A stretch of 7,586 bases of DNA from Paracoccaceae bacterium (lineage in GTDB: Bacteria; Pseudomonadota; Alphaproteobacteria; Rhodobacterales; Rhodobacteraceae), in NCBI GenBank assembly GCA_007121115.1, contig SKMI01000262.1, forward strand, positions 1 to 7,586, given 5' to 3'. The notes beneath the pieces were generated by a model. That model saw only the letters and a program-made list of their open reading frames with translations, searched no databases and was not told the DNA's origin. This document shows, in pieces, positions 1-5,653 of the stretch. The first letter of the stretch is position 1; each line of letters opens with the position of its first letter. Position numbers and translations under genes: made by a program.

Positions 1-500
1 GCCTGGATGCGGCGGAAATTCAGCCAGTTCATGAAGCCCGCGGGCGTGTGGAACACCGGGCGGCCCGACAGGTCGCTGACGCATTCGAACTCGTCAGCGC
101 GGTCGGTGGACACGGTCATGAAGGTTTCCATCGGATAGGCGTACCAGGTGTGCACCTGCTTGCCGACCGTCGGCTCGAACCCTTCGAAGGCCCCTGCCCC
201 GTCATAGAGGTCGCGCATCCCCACATCGGCGGTATAGCCGATCTCGGCCTCGCCGTTCATGGTGGCGCGCTTGGCCGCGGTGGTCGAGGGATAGGGGTTC
301 ACGGTGACCACAACCTCGCCCGGCATGGCCGATTCGAGCACGTTGGCCATGGCGCTGGCGACCATGTAGCCGTAGGAGCCGGTGCTGGACGTGGCCCAAC
401 GGATCGACTCGCGGGCATCCGCCGCGCCTGCGGCCAGCATCATCGCGCCGGCCACCCCAAAGCCAACCGTGCCGCGGAAAATGTTGTTTCTGCAGGTCAT
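1..500 (-). CDS. TAXI family TRAP transporter solute-binding protein (partial, N-terminal 166 residues)
   Basis: This is the periplasmic receptor of a tripartite ATP-independent periplasmic (TRAP) transporter of the TAXI subtype, which captures an organic solute (often a small carboxylate or amino acid) for a fused membrane permease. The visible protein begins MTCRNNIF and has a hydrophobic stretch at about 10-27, with an A-D-A signal peptidase I site at 27-29. The mature part carries a TAXI-like N-terminal segment (SSTGSYGYMVASAMANVL, about 38-55) and GEAEIGYTAD near 83-92. These match the family pattern of a Gly/Ser-rich ligand loop followed by a helix and an early beta-strand. The ATG start at 498-500 is fixed by a strong AGGAGGA. 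The reading frame runs off the left edge, so roughly half the usual length of about 320 residues is missing. The permease gene, if linked, would lie beyond position 1. The substrate cannot be read from sequence. Family assignment is from remembered motifs and is fairly sure. Confidence 0.85.
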   Translation of the reverse strand, partial: MTCRNNIFRGTVGFGVAGAMMLAAGAADARESIRWATSSTGSYGYMVASAMANVLESAMPGEVVVTVNPYPSTTAAKRATMNGEAEIGYTADVGMRDLYDGAGAFEGFEPTVGKQVHTWYAYPMETFMTVSTDRADEFECVSDLSGRPVFHTPAGFMNWLNFRRIQ

Positions 501-506
501 GTTATC

Positions 507-513
507 TCCTCCT
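507..513 (-). promoter_or_regulatory. Shine-Dalgarno site of the TAXI receptor gene
   Basis: On the minus strand AGGAGGA lies 6 nt before the ATG at 500. It is the best ribosome binding site in the window and settles the start of the gene. Confidence 0.8.
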
Positions 514-549
514 GTTGGTGCTGTTGCGTGACTGTACGCAGACAGGGGG

Positions 550-578
550 AGACTAGGGAGTGTTCACCGCCGAGGCAA
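550..578 (-). promoter_or_regulatory. Candidate sigma70-type promoter for the TAXI receptor gene
   Basis: On the minus strand TTGCCT (573-578) and TAGTCT (550-555) are separated by 17 bp. They match the -35 consensus at 4 of 6 positions and the -10 at 3 of 6. The start point would lie near 543, giving a leader of about 40-45 nt. The position in the 143-bp gap behind the upstream gene is sensible, but the -10 match is weak. The TAXI gene could instead be read through from the gene at 644-1630. Confidence 0.22.
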
Positions 579-643
579 ATGTTTTCCTGCAGCGCATACG
601 CTTCGCGGCGAGCCATCGCGGGTCACTGCAACCCTGGCGCGAA

Positions 644-1630
644 TCACTCGGTGCCCGGCGTGGGCTGCGCGCGAAAGCGCTCGATCTCGGCGGTAACCTG
701 CGCGGCGAAACACGGCTCCTCGTCCTGCAGGCGCTTGATCAGGCTCTGGCGCCCGCGCGCATCGGCGGACAGGATCACACGGCGCAGGAACGCGGTCTGC
801 CCGCGGGCGCTCTCGGCGAAACGGTCAGGATCGATCAGCGCCTCGGACGGGCTGCCCAGCATCAGTAGCGCGGCATGGCTGCCCAATGCCCCGTTCGCCG
901 CCTGCGTGCAGGCCGGAACATCCGCGCCGCAACGGGCTTCGCACAGCGCACGCGCCGGAAGGGCCTCGGGCGCGGATGCAAGCCAGTCGTCCAGGTCCTG
1001 CGTCCTGACCTCGGCGCTCAGGACCCGGCGCTGCGGGTCGCCCGGGTGCAGCGCATCCGCGTCGACCTCGGCGCCATCCAGATGCGCCAGATACAGCACC
1101 GCTTCCGGATACTCCGGGTCGGCGGCAAGGGCGCGCAGGCCGCCAGCCTCGCGCAAGGTGGCATAGATCAGCGCCTCACGTGCGGCGCGGGCCTCCCCGG
1201 CCCGGACGAACTCCAGCCCCAGCGACGCGGGCGCGTCCGCCTGCCACAACCGCTGCCAAAGCGCGGCATGGGGGCTTTGCACCGCCGCAGCGCGCACCCA
1301 GCTGACACCCGAAAGCCCGCCCTCGGCCCGCATCAGCGCCACCCGATCCGCGCGGGGCAGACGCGCAAGCCATGGCCCCTGCAGCGATGGTGTCTTGTCG
1401 ATCAGCGCCAGCAGCAACTGCGCCGCCGTATTCCCGCCGCGCGCCAGCTCTGCAAGCTGCGGCAGTGCCGCTTCCTCGGGGCCGTCCAGCCACAGTGTCA
1501 CGGCCGCCGCGAATCCCGGATCGGCCTGACCCGGCACGGTTTCCGCCGACTCGGCCATTGCACTGACGGCTGCAAGACCGCCCAGGATTACCAGACTCAA
1601 ACCCAGCCAGATCCGCCGGAAACGTGCCAC
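644..1630 (-). CDS. Exported protein of unknown function, alpha-helical repeat-like
   Basis: The product has 328 residues and I do not recognise a named family. Residues 1-26 form a clear signal peptide: basic MARFRRIW, a hydrophobic core at 9-24, and an A-M-A cleavage motif at 24-26. The protein is therefore probably periplasmic. The mature part is rich in Ala, Leu, Arg and Glu and reads as a stack of short amphipathic helices (for example PQLAELARGGNTAAQLLLAL near 57-76). This resembles Sel1/TPR-type repeats, but I could not align a clean repeat unit. Four cysteines at about 230, 234, 241 and 307 could form two disulfides. The start is GTG (1628-1630), preceded by AGGGGGAG 8 nt upstream. 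The next in-frame ATG (residue 25) would destroy the signal peptide. The gene runs in the same direction as the TAXI receptor, 143 bp upstream of it, but there is no evidence that they act together. Confidence 0.75.
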   Translation of the reverse strand: MARFRRIWLGLSLVILGGLAAVSAMAESAETVPGQADPGFAAAVTLWLDGPEEAALPQLAELARGGNTAAQLLLALIDKTPSLQGPWLARLPRADRVALMRAEGGLSGVSWVRAAAVQSPHAALWQRLWQADAPASLGLEFVRAGEARAAREALIYATLREAGGLRALAADPEYPEAVLYLAHLDGAEVDADALHPGDPQRRVLSAEVRTQDLDDWLASAPEALPARALCEARCGADVPACTQAANGALGSHAALLMLGSPSEALIDPDRFAESARGQTAFLRRVILSADARGRQSLIKRLQDEEPCFAAQVTAEIERFRAQPTPGTE

Positions 1631-1638
1631 GCCCGCTG

Positions 1639-1646
1639 CTCCCCCT
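1639..1646 (-). promoter_or_regulatory. Shine-Dalgarno site supporting a GTG start
   Basis: On the minus strand AGGGGGAG ends 8 nt before the GTG at 1630. This supports the non-ATG start of the exported protein. Confidence 0.5.
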
Positions 1647-1659
1647 GCTTGCAGCCCTG

Positions 1660-1688
1660 ACTATGAAGTGCGCATTTCCGGCGGGCAA
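1660..1688 (-). promoter_or_regulatory. Candidate sigma70-type promoter for the exported protein gene
   Basis: On the minus strand TTGCCC (1683-1688) and CATAGT (1660-1665) have 17 bp between them. Each matches consensus at 4 of 6 positions. A start near 1653 would leave a leader of about 22 nt to the GTG, just enough for the ribosome binding site. Read by eye, not scored. Confidence 0.35.
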
Positions 1689-1778
1689 GCGCCCATTTCA
1701 TCATCCCTGCGTGACCACCGCTCCGGACCGGTCGGACGGGGCGCGCACGCCACCGACGGGCGCAGGATCCGTGTCCGA

Positions 1779-1814
1779 GGTTTCGGCCCCGGTTTCGGAC
1801 CATGTTTCGGCACC
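1779..1814. repeat. Three tandem 12-bp units with core TTTCGG
   Basis: TTTCGG occurs at 1781, 1793 and 1805, exactly 12 bp apart. The units are GGTTTCGGCCCC, GGTTTCGGACCA and TGTTTCGGCACC. Units 1/2 and 1/3 agree at 10 of 12 positions, and units 2/3 at 8 of 12. A degenerate copy, GGTTCGG, follows at 1820-1826, out of phase. GTCCGA (1773-1778) and TCGGAC (1795-1800) also form an inverted pair around the first unit. The location between divergent genes makes a protein-binding array possible, but the function is unknown. Confidence 0.6.
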
Positions 1815-1938
1815 CGGGCGGTTCGGCGCAGAACACTCTGTTTCCCGGCGGACTTGCGGCAACCCATTTTTGCCCTCATTCCTCCGAACCGGCGACACGC
1901 TTGGCGCCGATACCCATGATATCCCGTAACCGCGCTTC

Positions 1939-1944
1939 GGAAGG
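1939..1944 (+). promoter_or_regulatory. Shine-Dalgarno site deciding the start at 1952
   Basis: GGAAGG lies 7 nt before ATG 1952. This favours that start over the in-frame ATG at 1802, whose extra 50 residues look non-coding. Confidence 0.65.
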
Positions 1945-1951
1945 CCCGCCT

Positions 1952-2905
1952 ATGCCCACCCTGGACGACCAGCACGACGACATTGACCTGTCCAAGGCCC
2001 AGACCGAAGCGGAATGGCTGGCCCGGCTCGATGAACTCGGCGAGGAGGTGGGCGATTTCATACCGCTGGGCACGCGCCATGCGGCCTTCGGACTGCACGG
2101 CTCTGAAGCCGTTTTGCTGGTCAGCTTCGAGAACGCCGCCACGATCCGCGCCGCCGGCGGGCGCCAGCGCCCGATGGGATATGAAATCGCGGTGGCGCAG
2201 GGCTGGTCGGCGCTGGTCTTCGTGGCGCGCGGCGACACCTGGTTCCGCGATGCGGCGGTCTGGGACCACATGGACCGGCTGATCGACGACGGGTTCTTCG
2301 ACGGGTTCGACCGCGTGGTGTTCTTTGGCGCGGGGGCCTGCGGCTACGCGGCGGCGGCCTATTCCGTGGCCGCACCCGGCTGCACGGTGCTGACCGTCGC
2401 CCCGCGGGCGACGCTGGACACCGCCCGCGCCGATTGGGACACGCGCTTCCCGCAGGCCCGGCGCCTGGATTTCACCACCCGCTTCGGCTACGCGCCCCAG
2501 ATGTGCGAGGCAGCCGACAAGGTCTTCCTCATCCATGACCCTGCGCGGCGGCTTGATTCGATGCATGCATCGCTCTTTGCGGGGGGCAATGTCACCCGGC
2601 TGCGCACGCGCTGGCTGGGCCCGGATACCGCACGCGAATTGACCAGCATGGGGGTGCTGGTCCCCGCGATCGAGATGGCGGGCAGCGCCACGCTGGATCG
2701 CAGGTCGTTCTTCAGGTTGTTCCGCCAGCGGCACAGCTTCGCCACCTATCTCACCCGTCTCGCCCTGCGCACCGAGGCGCTGCAGCGCCCCCGCCTGACG
2801 GCGATTGCCGCGCGAGCGGCGCTGACCCTGGTGCGGTCCGAGCGGCTGTCCGAGATCCTGGCCCGCGCCGAAGCCGCGCTCGAGGCCCGGGCCGAGACCG
2901 TCTGA
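1952..2905 (+). CDS. Rhodobacterales protein with a degenerate alpha/beta-hydrolase-like core (family often labelled PAPS reductase)
   Basis: The product has 317 residues, begins MPTLDDQHDD, and has no signal peptide or membrane segment, so it is probably cytoplasmic. From memory, close relatives sit near pyrC in Rhodobacterales and are often named phosphoadenosine phosphosulfate reductase. I see no support for that name: there is no P-loop-like PP motif and no C-terminal ECGxH active-site cysteine. Instead, residues 121-135 (strand RVVFF, then GAGACGYAAAAYS) followed by TVLTVAPRATLD (145-156) resemble the strand-elbow-helix of a hydrolase subfamily with GSSMGGYAAL. In that alignment the nucleophile Ser falls on Gly128. 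A later segment, HASLFAGGNVTRLRTRWLG (205-223), resembles the region before the catalytic His, but the position after Gly223 is Pro. The protein may therefore be catalytically inactive. The gene ends 69 bp before pyrC and is probably co-transcribed with it. Its role is unknown. Confidence 0.8.
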   Translation: MPTLDDQHDDIDLSKAQTEAEWLARLDELGEEVGDFIPLGTRHAAFGLHGSEAVLLVSFENAATIRAAGGRQRPMGYEIAVAQGWSALVFVARGDTWFRDAAVWDHMDRLIDDGFFDGFDRVVFFGAGACGYAAAAYSVAAPGCTVLTVAPRATLDTARADWDTRFPQARRLDFTTRFGYAPQMCEAADKVFLIHDPARRLDSMHASLFAGGNVTRLRTRWLGPDTARELTSMGVLVPAIEMAGSATLDRRSFFRLFRQRHSFATYLTRLALRTEALQRPRLTAIAARAALTLVRSERLSEILARAEAALEARAETV

Positions 2906-2974
2906 GCAGGCCCCCGCCCCCAAGGCACAATTGCGAACTGGATTCGCCCGCCCGCTTTGTGTAACCGAAAGCGC

Positions 2975-4024
2975 ATGGCCCTGACCCTGACCCTGCGCCG
3001 TCCGGACGACTGGCACCTGCACCTGCGCGACGGCGCCATGCTGGCCGCCGTGGCGCCCGAATCGGCGCGCCACTTCGCCCGCGCCATCATCATGCCCAAC
3101 CTGGTGCCGCCGGTGGTGACCGGGGCGCAGGCCAGCGCCTACCGCGAGCGTATCCGCGCCGCCCTGCCGCCGGGCAGCGCCTTCACCCCGCTGATGACCC
3201 TCTACCTGACCGAAGACACCGACCCGGCGGACGTGGTCGCCGCGCATGAAAGCGGCATCATCCAGGCGGTGAAGCTCTACCCGGCGGGCGCGACCACCAA
3301 TTCGGCCTCTGGGGTGCGCAATTTTGCCCGCACCCGCCCCGTGCTCGAGGCCATGGCCGAAGCGGGCATCCCCCTCTGCGTCCACGGCGAGGTCACCGAC
3401 CCCGACATCGACATCTTCGACCGCGAGGCGGTGTTCATCGACCGCGTGCTCGATCCCCTGCGCGCGGCCACGCCCGGGCTGCGCGTGGTCATGGAACACA
3501 TCACCACCGCTGATGCCGCAGATTACGTGCGATCCGCGCCCGAAGGGCTGGCCGCCACCATCACCACGCATCATCTGGTCATCAACCGCAACCACATCCT
3601 GGCAGGCGGCATCCGCCCGCATTACTACTGCCTGCCCGTGGCCAAGCGCGAAACCCACCGCCTGGCGCTGCGCGCCGCCGCCACCTCGGGCGACGCGCGC
3701 TTCTTCCTGGGCACCGACAGCGCGCCCCACCCGGACGGCGCCAAGGAAAGCGCGTGCGGCTGCGCGGGCTGTTTCACCGCACCGCACACGCTGCCCATCC
3801 TCGCCCATGTGTTCGAGGACGAGGACGCGCTCGACCGGCTCGAAGGCTTCACCGCGCTTCACGGCCCCGCCTTCTACCGCCTCCCCACGAACGAGGACCG
3901 CCTCACCCTCACCCGCGCCGACACCCCGCTCGCCCTGCCCGCGAAGCTGGACACCGGCGACGGCCTCGTCACCCTCTTCGATCCCGGCTTCCCCCTGCAC
4001 TGGCAGGTCACCGACCCCGCATGA
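2975..4024 (+). CDS. pyrC: Dihydroorotase, PyrC type
   Basis: This is a cytoplasmic zinc enzyme that cyclises N-carbamoyl-aspartate to dihydroorotate, step 3 of de novo pyrimidine synthesis. The 349 residues match the E. coli enzyme (about 348), and the key residues sit two positions earlier. Metal ligands are His14 and His16 in WHLHLRDG, the carboxylated lysine is Lys100 in AVKLYPAG, further ligands are His137 (CVHGE) and His175 (MEHITT), and the catalytic Asp is Asp248 (GTDSAPH). Substrate-binding Arg18 and Asn42 are present, as is the conserved CGCAGCF segment at 261-267. It should be fully active. ATG 2975 is chosen over TTG 2957 because it gives the normal family N-terminus. The ribosome binding site is poor (GAAAG, 3 nt upstream), and no clear promoter lies in the 69-bp gap, so read-through from the upstream gene is likely. 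pyrE follows 105 bp downstream. Confidence 0.97.
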   Translation: MALTLTLRRPDDWHLHLRDGAMLAAVAPESARHFARAIIMPNLVPPVVTGAQASAYRERIRAALPPGSAFTPLMTLYLTEDTDPADVVAAHESGIIQAVKLYPAGATTNSASGVRNFARTRPVLEAMAEAGIPLCVHGEVTDPDIDIFDREAVFIDRVLDPLRAATPGLRVVMEHITTADAADYVRSAPEGLAATITTHHLVINRNHILAGGIRPHYYCLPVAKRETHRLALRAAATSGDARFFLGTDSAPHPDGAKESACGCAGCFTAPHTLPILAHVFEDEDALDRLEGFTALHGPAFYRLPTNEDRLTLTRADTPLALPAKLDTGDGLVTLFDPGFPLHWQVTDPA

Positions 4025-4034
4025 CCGCCCACCC

Positions 4035-4087
4035 CTTCATCTTGCCGAAAATACCCCACGGGGGTGCGGGGGTGTGAAACCCCCGCA
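4035..4087. repeat. G/C-rich double-hairpin element between pyrC and pyrE
   Basis: A conserved-looking lead (CTTCATCTTGCCGAAAATAC, 4035-4054) precedes two hairpins. The first is ACCCC/GGGGT around ACG (4053-4065). The second is a perfect 9-bp stem, TGCGGGGGT (4065-4073) and ACCCCCGCA (4079-4087), around GTGAA. The G and C runs can also pair across the two, so alternative folds exist. From memory, the sequence TTGCCGAAAATAC next to a G/C hairpin recurs in intergenic regions of many Rhodobacterales genomes; that cannot be tested within one window. No T-run follows, so it is not a standard intrinsic terminator. It may protect the pyrC mRNA end, modulate pyrE expression, or simply be a dispersed repeat. 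Confidence 0.6.
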
Positions 4088-4116
4088 TGCGCCCTGTCCA
4101 CCCAGCACCCCCGCCC

Positions 4117-4123
4117 GAAAGGA
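4117..4123 (+). promoter_or_regulatory. Shine-Dalgarno site of pyrE
   Basis: GAAAGGA ends 6 nt before ATG 4130. It fixes the pyrE start there rather than at the in-frame GTG 4064, which would overlap the hairpin element and add 22 Pro/His-rich residues. Confidence 0.7.
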
Positions 4124-4129
4124 CCGCCC

Positions 4130-4795
4130 ATGCGCCCCGCCAGCTTCACCGATCGCGCCACCGTGGCGCGCCTGACCGCCCGGATGCTGCTGGACATCCG
4201 CGCCGTACACTTCAACGCGGCCGAGCCCTTCACGCTCGCCAGCGGCCTGAAGGCCCCCACCTACATCGACTGCCGCAAGCTGATCAGCCACCCGCGCATC
4301 CGTTCGGCGCTCATGGACTTCCTCACCGCCCGGGTGATGGAAGACGCGGGCTTCGAGGCCTTCGACAACATCGCCGGGGGCGAGACCGCAGGCATCCCCT
4401 TCGCCGCGCTGGTCGCCGAACGCATGGGCCTGCCCATGACCTATGTGCGCAAGAAGCCCAAGGGCTACGGCCGCAACGCCCGGATCGAGGGCGAGATGAC
4501 GCCGGGCCAGCGCGTACTGCTGGTCGAGGACCTGACCACCGATGGCGGCTCGAAACTCGGCTTCGTCGATGCGATCCGCGACACCGGCGCGGACTGCGCG
4601 CATACGGCGGTGATCTTCTACTACGGCATTTTCCCGCAGACCGAACCGCGCCTGGCCGAACACGGCGTGCGGCTGCACTGGCTCTGCACCTGGGCCGATG
4701 TCTTGGCCGAAGCCCGACGCGGCGGCGATTTCGACGCCACCACACTGGACGCCGTGGCCACCTTTCTGGACGCCCCGGAAAGCTGGCGCGCCTGA
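4130..4795 (+). CDS. pyrE: Orotate phosphoribosyltransferase
   Basis: This cytoplasmic enzyme joins orotate to PRPP to make orotidine 5'-phosphate, step 5 of de novo UMP synthesis. It has 221 residues, close to the usual 210-230. The PRPP-binding motif reads LLVEDLTTDGGSK (130-142), with the paired acidic residues Glu133 and Asp134. The N-terminal lobe has FTLASGLKAPTYIDCRKLIS (34-53), typical of the family's orotate-binding side. The flexible catalytic loop is around YVRKKPKGYGRNARIEG (105-121), with the expected Lys-rich stretch. NIAGGETAGIPFAALVAERM (80-99) is the conserved core strand-helix. The neighbour pyrC supplies an earlier step of the same pathway. The hairpin element 40-95 bases upstream could affect how much pyrE is made from a shared transcript. 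The T-rich attenuator known at enterobacterial pyrE is not present. Nothing unusual is seen in the protein. Confidence 0.97.
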   Translation: MRPASFTDRATVARLTARMLLDIRAVHFNAAEPFTLASGLKAPTYIDCRKLISHPRIRSALMDFLTARVMEDAGFEAFDNIAGGETAGIPFAALVAERMGLPMTYVRKKPKGYGRNARIEGEMTPGQRVLLVEDLTTDGGSKLGFVDAIRDTGADCAHTAVIFYYGIFPQTEPRLAEHGVRLHWLCTWADVLAEARRGGDFDATTLDAVATFLDAPESWRA

Positions 4796-4821
4796 ACGCT
4801 GCGGAATACTGGGGCTCACGG

Positions 4822-4895
4822 TGGAGGCGAGTACCGGAATCGAACCGGTGTACACGGATTTGCAATCCGCTGCGTAACCACTCCGCCAACTCGCC
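4822..4895 (-). tRNA. tRNA-Cys (anticodon GCA)
   Basis: Read on the minus strand, this folds as a 74-nt cloverleaf. The 7-bp acceptor stem is GGCGAGT/ACTCGCC with discriminator U and an encoded CCA (4822-4824). The D arm includes a GG in its loop. The anticodon stem is GCGGA/TCCGT (one G-U pair) with loop TTGCAAA, placing anticodon GCA at 4861-4863. The T arm is ACCGG/CCGGT with loop TTCGATT. U73 and anticodon GCA are cysteine tRNA identity elements. It stands alone, 26 bp past the end of pyrE and convergent with it, and 98 bp downstream of gph on the same strand. Confidence 0.96.
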
Positions 4896-4914
4896 GTTCC
4901 GTCGTGGCTCTGGC

Positions 4915-4943
4915 GATGTAGCCCAGCGGCCTGCGGCACGCAA
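4915..4943 (-). promoter_or_regulatory. Candidate promoter of tRNA-Cys
   Basis: On the minus strand TTGCGT (4938-4943) and TACATC (4915-4920) are 17 bp apart. Each matches consensus at only 3 of 6 positions, but the predicted start near 4908 is about 13 nt before the mature tRNA 5' end, as expected for a tRNA gene. Confidence 0.3.
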
Positions 4944-4993
4944 GAGGGCGCGTGGGGTGAAACGGCGGGTCAGCATCCGCGAAGGCGCGGGGC

Positions 4994-5653
4994 CTATGTC
5001 CCGGCCAGCAGCCCTTCGGCCAGATCGGGCAGAAGGCCGAAATCTGCGAAGCGGGCCTGATGGACGATCTCCTCGGGTGCGCTCTGGCGGTAGCCTTCGG
5101 TGAACAGCGCGAACGGGAGCGCAGCCGCGGCGGCGGTCAGGGCGTCGACCTCGCTGTCGCCGACATAGACCGCCCGGCCGCCGCCCAATGCCGCGTGCAC
5201 ATGGCGCAGCGGTGCCGGGTCGGGTTTGCGCACCGGCAGACTGTCACCCCCCACCACCGCGGCAAACCGGTCCGACAGGCTGAAATGCGCCAGCACCGCG
5301 CGCGCCGGGCCGATGGGTTTGTTGGTGCACAGGCCCATGCGCCAGCCCGCGCGCCCAAGGCGCTCCAGCGCCGCCTCGACCCCAGGATAGACGCGGGTCA
5401 GCGCGTGGGCGTGTTCGTATATCTCCACGAACTCGGCTTCCAGCCGTGCAAGCGCCGGCGCGTCCGAGGGCAGCCCCGCCGCCGCCGCCAGCCGGGTCAC
5501 GAATGCCCCGGCACCCGCGCCGATGAACCCGTGCGTCTGCGCCAGCGTGATCGGCGCGCGGCCCCGGCGTTCCAGCAAGGTGTTGGCGGTGGCGCGAATG
5601 TCCGGGGCGCTGTCCAGCAGCGTGCCGTCAAGATCGAAGATGATGGTCTTCAT
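4994..5653 (-). CDS. gph: Phosphoglycolate phosphatase-type HAD hydrolase
   Basis: This is a haloacid dehalogenase superfamily phosphatase that probably removes phosphate from 2-phosphoglycolate, a product of DNA end repair or of RuBisCO oxygenation. All four HAD motifs are visible in 219 residues. Motif I is FDLDGTLLDS with nucleophile Asp7 and acid Asp9. Motif II is Thr110 in LCTNKP, motif III is Lys143 in RKPDP, and motif IV is GDSEVD with Asp166 and Asp170. The helical cap between about residues 15 and 85 is the small type found in Gph/CbbZ. Length is normal for Gph (about 220-250). The ATG overlaps the stop of the upstream hydrolase as ATGA, so translation is probably coupled. The stop is TAG. 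Among HAD enzymes substrate is hard to read from sequence; a pyrophosphatase (PpaX-like) or another sugar-phosphate phosphatase is the main alternative. Confidence 0.85.
   Translation of the reverse strand: MKTIIFDLDGTLLDSAPDIRATANTLLERRGRAPITLAQTHGFIGAGAGAFVTRLAAAAGLPSDAPALARLEAEFVEIYEHAHALTRVYPGVEAALERLGRAGWRMGLCTNKPIGPARAVLAHFSLSDRFAAVVGGDSLPVRKPDPAPLRHVHAALGGGRAVYVGDSEVDALTAAAAALPFALFTEGYRQSAPEEIVHQARFADFGLLPDLAEGLLAGT

Larger units (their letters stand above)
1631..1951. other. Divergent intergenic spacer, 321 bp, no gene
   Basis: This spacer separates the minus-strand exported protein from the plus-strand pyrC block, so promoters for both directions should lie here. It holds the minus-strand promoter candidate at 1660-1688, a triple 12-bp repeat at 1779-1814, and an A/T-richer patch at 1859-1880 (CAACCCATTTTTGCC). 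I saw no convincing plus-strand -35/-10 pair. Reading frames stay open through it on both strands, but none has a good start, a ribosome binding site or normal amino-acid composition. Confidence 0.6.

Noticed and set aside
48..1166. A 372-codon plus-strand open frame across the left-hand genes
   Set aside because: It is antisense to the TAXI receptor and the exported protein, crosses their gap, and has biased, domain-free composition.
1802..1951. An earlier ATG for the gene at 1952
   Set aside because: The 50 added residues look non-coding, include part of the repeat array, and lack a ribosome binding site, whereas GGAAGG precedes ATG 1952.
1661..4000. A 779-codon open frame on the minus strand, antisense to the hydrolase-like gene and pyrC
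   Set aside because: Its translation is dominated by Gly, Arg, His, Gln and Ala with no domain signature, and it is opposite two well-supported genes. Long antisense frames are expected at this G/C content.
4065..4087. The 9-bp hairpin after pyrC as a Rho-independent terminator or UTP-sensing attenuator
   Set aside because: No T-run follows the stem, and there is no leader reading frame or pause-hairpin pair of the enterobacterial pyrE type.
4064..4129. An upstream GTG start for pyrE
   Set aside because: It lies inside the hairpin element and has no family counterpart; ATG 4130 has GAAAGGA at proper spacing.
4822..4895. tRNA-Cys as an attachment site of an integrated island
   Set aside because: There is no integrase, no second copy of the tRNA 3' end and no base-composition shift beside it; both flanks hold housekeeping genes.
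4037..4939. A 300-codon minus-strand open frame spanning pyrE and tRNA-Cys
   Set aside because: It overlaps pyrE in antisense and runs through the tRNA; the translation has no recognisable domain.
4977..4990. CCGCG-AAGG-CGCGG hairpin just past the gph stop as a terminator
   Set aside because: The stem is only 5 bp and no T-run follows on the gph strand, so it is indistinguishable from chance at this G/C content.
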